Assembly: GCA_003486945.1 (NCBI GenBank)
Contig: DNFL01000046.1
Coordinates: forward strand, 1 to 7,244
Direction of reading: 5' to 3'
DNA: 7,244 nt
Source of the DNA: Hyphomonas sp.
GTDB taxonomy: Bacteria; Pseudomonadota; Alphaproteobacteria; Caulobacterales; Hyphomonadaceae
Part shown: positions 1-4,948 of the stretch, piece by piece
Position numbering within the stretch: the first letter of the stretch is position 1
Layout: each line of letters opens with the position of its first letter
Program-made: the position numbers and the translations under genes
Notes under the pieces: generated by a model
What the model was told of the DNA's origin: nothing
The model's input: the letters and a program-made list of their open reading frames with translations, nothing else
The model's database searches: none

Positions 1-783
1 GTCCGGCAGGTCGGCGGCGATATCGACCTTCACTTCATACGGGGTCGTGTTTTTCAGGCGGCGCGTCAGGAAGTCGATATCGATCTCGCCGGAGGGATAG
101 ACAACGCGCATCGTCCGCTCACGGAATTCTGCGGCGCGGCTGGCGCGCAGCCTGGCCTTGCCGCCGCTGGCATAGGTGAAGATGGCTTCGGCCTCGTCGA
201 TATGGGTGCTGTGCACCTTGCGCCCCGTCGCCTCGACGCCGGTGAACTCGCGGCCGAGCATCATGGCGGCAAGGTCGAGATCGTGGATCATCAGGTCCCA
301 GATCACCGAGACATCGCCTGCCCGCCCGCCCGGCGCCGGTGGGCCGGAGCGTACAGATTCGATCAGTTGCGGCACTTCCGGGATCGCCAGCACGCCCATC
401 GCCTTCGCCACGAAACGTTCCTGATGGCCGACCTGCAGGATGCGCCCGAACGCAGCGGCGTCATCGGCGAGGTCGCGCGCGGCATGGCCGGTGAGCGCGA
501 GCGGCTTTTCCACCAGCACATGGCGGTAGGCCTCGATGGCGACACGCGCCAGCGGCTCGTGCCAGGTGGCGGGCACGGCGATCACCACCGCGTCGCAGAC
601 TTCGAGGAAGGCGAGGTAATCGTCAAAGCCCCTGGCGCCGAAAGTTTCGGCGAGCGCTTCGGCGCGGGCGAGGTCGACATCGAAGATGCCCATCAGTTCT
701 GCGCGCGCGGAGGCCGCCGCTTTCTGGGCGTGGTAGTTTCCGAATACGCCGGCTCCCGCGACGCCCACTTTCAGCTTCGTCAT
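1..783 (-). CDS. Gfo/Idh/MocA-family NAD(P)-dependent oxidoreductase, 3' end outside window
   Basis: This leftward gene is open for 261 codons from the ATG at 783 and has no stop before the window edge, so the C-terminus is missing (family members usually have 310-390 residues). The product begins with a Rossmann fold, GVAGAGVFG at residues 7-15. It carries the family's EKP motif at 92-94 (K93 is the expected catalytic lysine), followed by VGHQERF at 118-124 and the substrate-domain signature DLMIHDLD at 163-170 with H167. Such enzymes oxidise or reduce sugars, inositols or nucleotide sugars with NAD(P) in the cytoplasm. The exact substrate cannot be read here. One possibility is a GnnA-like UDP-GlcNAc 3-dehydrogenase used for lipid A with diaminoglucose, but this is a guess without the neighbours. 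A purine-rich AAAGGGATGAG (about 791-801 on the minus strand) lies upstream of the start. The gene is divergent from the reductase at 934. The family call is firm; the substrate is unknown. Confidence 0.9.
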   Translation of the reverse strand, partial: MTKLKVGVAGAGVFGNYHAQKAAASARAELMGIFDVDLARAEALAETFGARGFDDYLAFLEVCDAVVIAVPATWHEPLARVAIEAYRHVLVEKPLALTGHAARDLADDAAAFGRILQVGHQERFVAKAMGVLAIPEVPQLIESVRSGPPAPGGRAGDVSVIWDLMIHDLDLAAMMLGREFTGVEATGRKVHSTHIDEAEAIFTYASGGKARLRASRAAEFRERTMRVVYPSGEIDIDFLTRRLKNTTPYEVKVDIAADLPD

Positions 784-923
784 GCCCGTCTCATCCCTTT
801 GACATCCGGAATGGCACCCTAATCGCGGCCCGGCAAGTGTAGTCGTCAGGGCGGATTCCTCGCGTCACCCCCTTCACAGGCCGCGCCTGCCGGTTCACAT
901 GGACCAGAGCGAATGACTGAAGT

Positions 924-927
924 GGAG
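924..927 (+). promoter_or_regulatory. Ribosome binding site that selects the ATG at 934
   Basis: GGAG lies six bases before the ATG at 934. The in-frame ATG at 913 has only AGAG near it. The residues added by the earlier start (MTEVENT) have no counterpart I recall in the CurA family, whose members begin shortly before the conserved W-x-LASRP motif. I therefore prefer 934. Confidence 0.65.
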
Positions 928-933
928 AATACA

Positions 934-1956
934 ATGGGCAAGCTGACCTCGACCGAGTGGGCTCTCGCAAGCCGGCCGGTCGGCATGCCGAAACTGTCGG
1001 ACTTCCAGACGAAGACTGTCGATGTGCCGGGTCCGGCGGAGGGCGAGATCCAGGTGATGAACACCTGGATGTCGGTGGACCCTTACATGCGCGGGCGGAT
1101 GTATGACCGCGAGAGCTATGTGCCGCCCTTCCAGATCGGCGAGACGCTGCAGGGCGGCGCGGTCGGCCGGGTGACGGCTTCGGCGCATCCGGATTTCAAG
1201 GTGGGCGACCTTGTCTCCTCCTTCCTCGGCTGGCGCACGGCGTGGACGGCGAAGCCTGCCGCAGCGGCGGTGCAGAAGCTGCCGGCTTCGGGTCTGCCGG
1301 AGAGCGCTTTCCTGGGCGTGGCCGGTATGCCGGGCCTGACGGCCTATGCGGGCCTGCTGCGCGTGGCGGAATTCAAATCCACCGACACCGTGTTCGTTTC
1401 GGGCGCAGCCGGCGCAGTCGGCTCGACCGTAGTGCAGATCGCCAAGATCAAGGGCGCAACCGTGATCGGTTCGGCCGGCGGGGCGGAGAAATGCGCGCTG
1501 GTGAAGTCGCTCGGGGCCGATCATGTAATCGACTACAAGCAGGCGAAGGGCTTCGAGGGCCTCGTCGCCGCGCTGAAGGCGGCCGCGCCGAAAGGTATAG
1601 ACGTCTATTTCGACAATGTCGGCGGCGACCACCTGACCGCTGCGATCGAAGCGGCGCGCCCGCTTGCACGCTTCGCGCTTTGCGGAATGATCGCGCAGTA
1701 TAACGAGACCGGCAAACCCGAAGGCCCGCACAATATCATCCAGGCCGTGGGCAAGCAGCTGACGCTGCGCGGCTTCATCGTATCGACCCATGCCGACATG
1801 CAGCCGGCCTTCCTCGCCGATATGGCGAAATGGATCGCGGGCGGCCAGATGAAGTTCGAGGAGACGGTGATGACCGGCATCGAGAAAGCGCCGGACGCTT
1901 TCCTCGGCCTGTTCACCGGCGCGAACACAGGCAAGATGCTCGTGAAGCTCGCCTGA
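934..1956 (+). CDS. NADPH-dependent oxidoreductase of the CurA/YncB (medium-chain reductase) family
   Basis: The 340-residue product belongs to the zinc-independent medium-chain dehydrogenase/reductase group that includes E. coli CurA (curcumin reductase) and the prostaglandin/leukotriene B4 reductases. These cytoplasmic enzymes use NADPH to reduce the double bond of alpha,beta-unsaturated ketones and aldehydes. Family landmarks follow in order: WALASRP at 9-15, SVDPYMRGRM at 47-56, GMPGLTAYAGLL at 131-142, the nucleotide-binding loop GAAGAVGS at 157-164, AGGAEKC at 181-187, DVYFDNVGG at 223-231 and the C-terminal GKMLVKLA at 333-340. I see none of the zinc-binding cysteine clusters. The length matches CurA (about 345). 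An upstream in-frame ATG at 913 would add seven residues but has a poorer ribosome site. The gene is followed after one base by the gene at 1958, so the two are probably co-transcribed. The physiological substrate cannot be inferred; detoxification of reactive enones is the usual assumption. Confidence 0.93.
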   Translation: MGKLTSTEWALASRPVGMPKLSDFQTKTVDVPGPAEGEIQVMNTWMSVDPYMRGRMYDRESYVPPFQIGETLQGGAVGRVTASAHPDFKVGDLVSSFLGWRTAWTAKPAAAAVQKLPASGLPESAFLGVAGMPGLTAYAGLLRVAEFKSTDTVFVSGAAGAVGSTVVQIAKIKGATVIGSAGGAEKCALVKSLGADHVIDYKQAKGFEGLVAALKAAAPKGIDVYFDNVGGDHLTAAIEAARPLARFALCGMIAQYNETGKPEGPHNIIQAVGKQLTLRGFIVSTHADMQPAFLADMAKWIAGGQMKFEETVMTGIEKAPDAFLGLFTGANTGKMLVKLA

Positions 1957-1957
1957 C

Positions 1958-2878
1958 ATGGCTGCGCTGTTTGACGCCTATATCATGGTGGACTGGAGCG
2001 CGGCCTCGAAGCCGGCAACGGGACCTAATTCGATCTGGATCGGTCTTCTGATGAAGGATGCCCGCCTGAAGCTGCAGTTCAAGGCGGTGAACATCGACAC
2101 GCGCCTGAAGGCGCGCGCCTTCATCGAGGACATCGTCGCCAAGCTGACCAAGCGCGGCGACAAGGTGCTGCTCGGGTTCGACTTCTCGCTCGGCTATCCG
2201 GCAGGCACCGCGGCGGCGCTCGGCCTCGATACGTCGAAGCAGGCGCCGTGGGCGGCGATGCATGCGATGCTGGCGGGCCGCTACAAGGACAAGCCGGACA
2301 ACAATTCCCGCCCGCGCTTTGCGATTGCGGCGGGGCTGAACTACACGATCTCGAAAGGGCCTTTCCCATTCTGGGGTGCTCCGCCTGCGGATCGTGCGAC
2401 GACGCTGTCAGCGACGAAACCGGACTATCCGGCGGATGGCCCGCTTGCTGAATTCCGTCTCGCCGAACTTCAGCAGCGCGCAAAACCGGGTGCATCGCCG
2501 AAATCCTGCTGGCAACTTTACGGTGCAGGCTCGGTCGGCTCGCAAAGCCTCACCGGCATCCCGCATGTGCATGCCCTCAGGCAGGCCTGGCCGAACGCGC
2601 GCATCTGGCCATTCGAGATTGGCGAAGGCGGCCCGCTGACTGCTGAATCCCTAGCAGGAATCGACGTTGTGATCGCCGAAATCTACCCGTCCCTGGTGAA
2701 GACCGCGCCCGAAAAAGGCGAGGTTGCGGACGAGGCGCAGGTCCGTCAGATCGCCCGCCACTACGCTGATCTGGACGAAAAAAGCGCTTTGGGCGCTATT
2801 TTTTCCACAGGCAAATCGCTTTCCCCGGAACAGACCGGGATCATTACCGGCGAAGAGGGCTGGATTCTCGGGGTTTAG
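1958..2878 (+). CDS. Conserved protein of unknown function, probable RNase H-like (DUF429-type) fold
   Basis: The 306-residue product has no signal peptide or membrane segment, so it is probably cytoplasmic. I do not recognise a characterised relative. Its layout resembles RNase H-fold proteins of the DUF429 type. A first strand ends in an acidic motif (YIMVDWSAA at 8-16, D12). A second strand carries GFDFSLGYP at 73-81 (D75). A later strand carries VVIAEIYPSL at 237-246 (E241), and a C-terminal helix contains ADLDEKSALGAIF at 270-282 (D271, D273). These are the places where such folds keep metal-binding acids, which would fit a nuclease-like or phosphoryl-transfer activity. Other probably conserved stretches are RPRFAIAAGLNY (118-129), FPFWGAPPADR (136-146) and CWQLYGAGSVGSQSLTGIP (184-202). 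The ATG follows the upstream TGA after a single base and has no good ribosome site of its own, so translation probably depends on the reductase gene. The gene is real with high confidence; the fold is an inference from motifs. Confidence 0.85.
   Translation: MAALFDAYIMVDWSAASKPATGPNSIWIGLLMKDARLKLQFKAVNIDTRLKARAFIEDIVAKLTKRGDKVLLGFDFSLGYPAGTAAALGLDTSKQAPWAAMHAMLAGRYKDKPDNNSRPRFAIAAGLNYTISKGPFPFWGAPPADRATTLSATKPDYPADGPLAEFRLAELQQRAKPGASPKSCWQLYGAGSVGSQSLTGIPHVHALRQAWPNARIWPFEIGEGGPLTAESLAGIDVVIAEIYPSLVKTAPEKGEVADEAQVRQIARHYADLDEKSALGAIFSTGKSLSPEQTGIITGEEGWILGV
2778..2804 (+). terminator. Terminator-like hairpin inside the 3' end of a gene
   Basis: Six A residues (2778-2783) run into a perfect 5-bp stem, AGCGC at 2783-2787 and GCGCT at 2793-2797, with a 5-base TTTGG loop. 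An A and six T residues follow (2799-2804). The A and T tracts could also pair across an A-A mismatch. The shape is that of a short bidirectional intrinsic terminator, but it lies 72 bases before the stop codon of the 1958 gene and encodes DEKSALGAIF. It may simply be coding sequence; its function is unproven. Confidence 0.3.
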
Positions 2879-2979
2879 CCCGTGCTTATAGGGCCTCCGG
2901 CGTATCCACGCCTTCCGAATCGTGGGTAAGTCGGCCCCATGGCGCTGCAGGCGTCATTCAATTCTAGAGGAGAACCCCT
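2879..2979 (+). promoter_or_regulatory. Upstream region of the HU gene with a strong ribosome binding site
   Basis: This 101-base gap must carry the HU promoter if HU is transcribed separately. A TATAGG at 2887-2892 is a possible -10 element, but I find no convincing -35 partner. A small hairpin, GGCGT at 2899-2903 with ACGCC at 2908-2912, has no T tract and is weak as a terminator for the preceding gene. The ribosome site AGAGGAGAA (2966-2974) ends five bases before the HU ATG, which fits a highly translated gene. Confidence 0.5.
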
Positions 2980-3246
2980 ATGAACAAGGGTGAACTGACC
3001 AAAGAGGTGGCTGCTGCTTGCGGGATTTCGCAGAGCGAAGCAGGCAAGGCCGTTGATGCTGTCTTCGACACCATCGCCCGTTCGGTCAAGAAACGCCAGC
3101 AGGTTGCAATTGCCGGCTTCGGCACGTTCGTTGCCAAGACGCGCAACGCCCGCGAAGGCCGCAACCCGGCAACCAAGGAAGTGATCAAGATTCCGGAAAA
3201 GACATCGGTCGCCTTCAAACCGGCTTCCGTTCTCAAGGATATCTGA
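2980..3246 (+). CDS. hupB: HU-family nucleoid DNA-binding protein
   Basis: The 88-residue product is a typical HU/IHF-family protein. These small basic proteins dimerise, bind DNA with little sequence preference and bend it, helping to compact the nucleoid. It starts with MNKGELTKEVA, followed by the helical dimerisation part (residues 3-40) and the signature GFGTF at 46-50. The DNA-binding arm is about residues 53-74 and contains GRNP at 60-63; P63 is the proline that intercalates in the minor groove. It ends in FKPASVLKDI. The usual length is about 90. GRNPATKEVIKIP and the MNK start point to HU rather than IHF, but HU-alpha and HU-beta cannot be separated, so the symbol is approximate. The gene stands alone on its strand and converges on the transporter gene. 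In many alphaproteobacteria hupB follows lon; that context is absent here, so this may be a second HU copy. Confidence 0.95.
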   Translation: MNKGELTKEVAAACGISQSEAGKAVDAVFDTIARSVKKRQQVAIAGFGTFVAKTRNAREGRNPATKEVIKIPEKTSVAFKPASVLKDI

Positions 3247-3258
3247 TCTTCCTCTCCC

Positions 3259-4695
3259 CTAGTGGGGCAGTAGAGCAGAATTCGCGGCGCGTTCCGATAT
3301 GGGGCGCGCCGCTTTCCATTCCAGCAGCAGCACCTGCAGGATTCCGGCGACGAACACGCCGACGAACGCCCCTTCCAGTACCCCGGCTGCGCCGCGCTCC
3401 AACGTGATCGCCAGCCAGTAGCAGATCGGGATCATCACAACGAAGAAGGACCCGATATGGATGCCGCTTGGCAGCCACACCATGCCTTGCGCACGCAGGG
3501 CGAACGATGCCGTCGCCTGCACGCCGTCGAAAACGGTCGCAAGCGCGGCGAGCCACAGGAGGCCCGCAATCGCCGGCGCCAGGGCGATGCCGCCGATGAT
3601 CGCATCTTCGCGCACCAGCAGCACGGAGACCGGATGCGCAAAGATTACCAGCAGCACGCCAAGGAGGATGCCCATCACTGTGGTGGCTACCACGCCGAGG
3701 CGGCCGGCATTTCTGACTTCTTCCTGATTGCCGCGCCCGATAGCCTCGGCGACGCGCACGCTCGTGGCTGTAGCGATGCCGAGGTAAACCATAAAACACA
3801 CCCCCATCACCTGAACGGAGTATCCATAGACGGCATTCGCCGCGATAGAGACCCAGGTGGCAATGATGAAAGTGATGTTGAACCCGCCCCATTCGGCGAT
3901 GTTGCTGATCGCGGTGCCGGTGCCGACATTGAACTGGCGGCGCGCTTCACCGGCCGGGGCCGGCGGCGAGGCGGTGAAGGCAGGCGTCAGGAAGAAGACC
4001 AGTGCAAGCATCACCGCCGCCATCAGCGCGCGTGTGATGCTGGTCGCCCAGGCGACGCCCTCGGCGCCCATCGGCTCGACCCCGAACGCGCCGGCGACGA
4101 GGATGATGTTGAGGATGAGGTTGATGATCACGCCCGCATACATCACGAGCGTCACCAGCATCGGCCGGCGCAGCGCTTCGAGATAGTAGGAACAGGCCTG
4201 CGCGATCATGTGGCCGGTGAGGCCGAGCGCGAGGATACGCGTCACCTGCGCGGTCTCGGCGGCCACGATTTCGGGTGCCAGCGCTTCGCCAGCCGTCTGG
4301 CTCTGCGGCGCAATGGTGACGAAGATCCAGTGGAAGAGCGGGCCAGCCGAAGGCAGGAGCACCAGTGTCAGCACAGCGCCGAGTACCGCCGCCCACAAAA
4401 GGCCGCGCCGGAAGATACGGCCAGAGCCCGCTTCCTGGCCGGTGCCGAGCATTTCGGAGGTGAGCACCTGCACTCCGAGCAGGATGCCGATACCAAAACC
4501 CAGCGACACGCCAATCGGCAACCAGGCCGACAGGACAAAGGCGAGTTCCCCCGGCGCGAACTGGCCGAGCACGATGGCATCCGTCAGGCCCATCAGCATC
4601 ATTGCCATGCGGCTGACTGCAATCGGCACCGACAGGCGCAGCAGATCTGCAATATCCGAAGGCTTTGCCCAGGCGGGCAGCCGGAACGTACTCAT
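3259..4695 (-). CDS. MATE-family multidrug/Na+ (or H+) antiporter
   Basis: The 478-residue product is an inner-membrane transporter with about 12 hydrophobic helices in two homologous halves. MATE proteins export cationic drugs or metabolites in exchange for Na+ or H+. Typical landmarks are MGLTDAIVLGQFAPGELA at 35-52 in the first half, YYLEALRRPMLVTL at 170-183, MGAEGVAWAT at 209-218 before the central loop (about 240-258), VRVAEAIGRGNQEEV at 313-327, and FDGVQATASFALRAQG at 389-404. D39, E268 and D390 fall where NorM-type transporters keep membrane-embedded acidic residues, as far as I can align by eye. The usual LRGxG after the tenth helix is LRAQG here. I chose the ATG at 4695 because GGGAGGG lies five bases upstream and the length then fits the family. 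An in-frame ATG at 4779 would add 28 non-hydrophobic residues. The TAG stop lies 12 bases from the HU stop. The substrate is unknown. Confidence 0.94.
   Translation of the reverse strand: MSTFRLPAWAKPSDIADLLRLSVPIAVSRMAMMLMGLTDAIVLGQFAPGELAFVLSAWLPIGVSLGFGIGILLGVQVLTSEMLGTGQEAGSGRIFRRGLLWAAVLGAVLTLVLLPSAGPLFHWIFVTIAPQSQTAGEALAPEIVAAETAQVTRILALGLTGHMIAQACSYYLEALRRPMLVTLVMYAGVIINLILNIILVAGAFGVEPMGAEGVAWATSITRALMAAVMLALVFFLTPAFTASPPAPAGEARRQFNVGTGTAISNIAEWGGFNITFIIATWVSIAANAVYGYSVQVMGVCFMVYLGIATATSVRVAEAIGRGNQEEVRNAGRLGVVATTVMGILLGVLLVIFAHPVSVLLVREDAIIGGIALAPAIAGLLWLAALATVFDGVQATASFALRAQGMVWLPSGIHIGSFFVVMIPICYWLAITLERGAAGVLEGAFVGVFVAGILQVLLLEWKAARPISERAANSALLPH
3284..3315 (+). terminator. Candidate HU terminator overlapping the 3' end of the convergent transporter gene
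   Basis: A perfect 8-bp GC-only stem, GCGGCGCG at 3284-3291 and CGCGCCGC at 3305-3312, encloses a 13-base loop and is followed by TTT. It lies 37 bases after the HU stop codon and is the only strong hairpin there. A smaller one, CCCC-TAGT-GGGG at 3256-3267, lies between and spans the transporter stop codon. The T tract is short, so termination may be partial. The whole structure lies inside the last codons of the oppositely oriented gene. Confidence 0.5.
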
Positions 4696-4719
4696 GCCTG
4701 CCCTCCCTTTGTTTGACCG

Positions 4720-4744
4720 GGTCTGATGCCTGGTTTCAGACCAG
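4720..4744 (-). promoter_or_regulatory. Two mutually exclusive hairpins in the transporter leader
   Basis: GGTCTG at 4720-4725 pairs perfectly with CAGACC at 4737-4742 across an 11-base loop. CTGGT at 4730-4734 also pairs perfectly with ACCAG at 4740-4744 across a 5-base loop. The two share bases 4740-4742, so only one can form. They lie a little over ten bases upstream of the transporter ribosome site. This could be an RNA switch, or the longer repeat could be a repressor operator in DNA. Confidence 0.4.
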
Positions 4745-4763
4745 CCGGCCCGTATGCCCGAAG

Positions 4764-4774
4764 CGGGAATCCCG
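4764..4774. promoter_or_regulatory. 11-bp palindrome inside the candidate transporter promoter spacer
   Basis: CGGGA-A-TCCCG is a perfect 5+1+5 palindrome. It falls within the 17-base spacer between the proposed -35 (4779-4774) and -10 (4756-4751) of the transporter promoter, overlapping the -35 by one base. That is a usual place for an operator. It can also be read as part of a longer pairing of GCCCG (4756-4760) with CGGGC (4773-4777). Confidence 0.35.
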
Positions 4775-4781
4775 GGCAAGC

Positions 4782-4806
4782 GGAGAGTTAATCTCCCAGA
4801 CTTTTT
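4782..4806 (+). terminator. Hairpin followed by a T tract, role unclear
   Basis: GGAGA (4782-4786) and TCTCC (4792-4796) form a perfect 5-bp stem with a GTTAA loop. Five bases later comes TTTTT (4802-4806). It looks like a weak rightward terminator, but no rightward gene precedes it. It could end antisense or stray transcripts, attenuate a long leader of the 4949 gene, or be chance. Confidence 0.25.
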
Positions 4807-4816
4807 GCAGGACAGA

Positions 4817-4840
4817 TTCCGCGAAATTGCGGGCGCGGAA
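4817..4840. repeat. 7-bp inverted repeat with an alternative inner palindrome
   Basis: TTCCGCG (4817-4823) and CGCGGAA (4834-4840) are perfectly complementary around a 10-base centre. An alternative inner pairing is CCGC (4819-4822) with GCGG (4829-4832) around GAAATT. The inner element resembles the palindrome at 4860-4872, so the two may be paired sites for one DNA-binding protein. Confidence 0.35.
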
Positions 4841-4859
4841 ACCTTACTGCCCTGACCGA

Positions 4860-4872
4860 CCGGAAATTCCGG
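4860..4872. promoter_or_regulatory. 13-bp palindrome, possible operator of the envelope gene
   Basis: CCGGAA-A-TTCCGG is a perfect 6+1+6 palindrome 76 bases before the ATG at 4949. Its GAAATT core is shared with CCGCGAAATTGCGG at 4819-4832; the two centres are about 40 bases apart. A dimeric regulator is the natural guess, but none is encoded in this window. Confidence 0.35.
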
Positions 4873-4948
4873 GTTGATCCTCCTGCCATCCTAAAGCAGT
4901 TTCCGACCCGACACCTGCTCACCGGCTCGCTCAAAGGGGATCCTGCCG

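Larger units (their letters stand above)
4696..4948. promoter_or_regulatory. Divergent intergenic region rich in inverted repeats
   Basis: These 253 bases separate the leftward transporter gene from the rightward envelope gene. No plausible coding sequence is visible. Several inverted repeats are listed separately. A candidate transporter promoter on the minus strand is TTGCCC (4779-4774) and CATACG (4756-4751) with a 17-base spacer; the -10 matches the consensus at only three of six positions. I found no good rightward promoter by eye. The rightward start at 4949 has AAAGGGGA (4933-4940) eight bases upstream as its ribosome site. The leftward start has GGGAGGG (4707-4701). Confidence 0.6.

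Noticed and set aside
202..822. A 206-codon plus-strand frame at the left edge
   Set aside because: The minus strand reads as a clear Gfo/Idh/MocA oxidoreductase, so the plus-strand frame is its shadow.
895..1959. A 354-codon open frame on the minus strand opposite the CurA-type reductase
   Set aside because: It mirrors the reductase frame, has Arg/His/Ala-rich composition and no recognisable motif. Such antisense frames are common in GC-rich DNA.
3457..4716. A 419-codon open frame on the plus strand opposite the transporter
   Set aside because: The transporter reading is unmistakably MATE. The opposite frame is His/Arg/Asp-rich without motifs and is a compositional shadow.
4781..4948. A standard -35/-10 promoter for the rightward envelope operon
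   Set aside because: TTGATC (4874-4879) and TTGCGG (4827-4832) were tried as -35 elements, but no acceptable -10 lies at 16-18 bases spacing.
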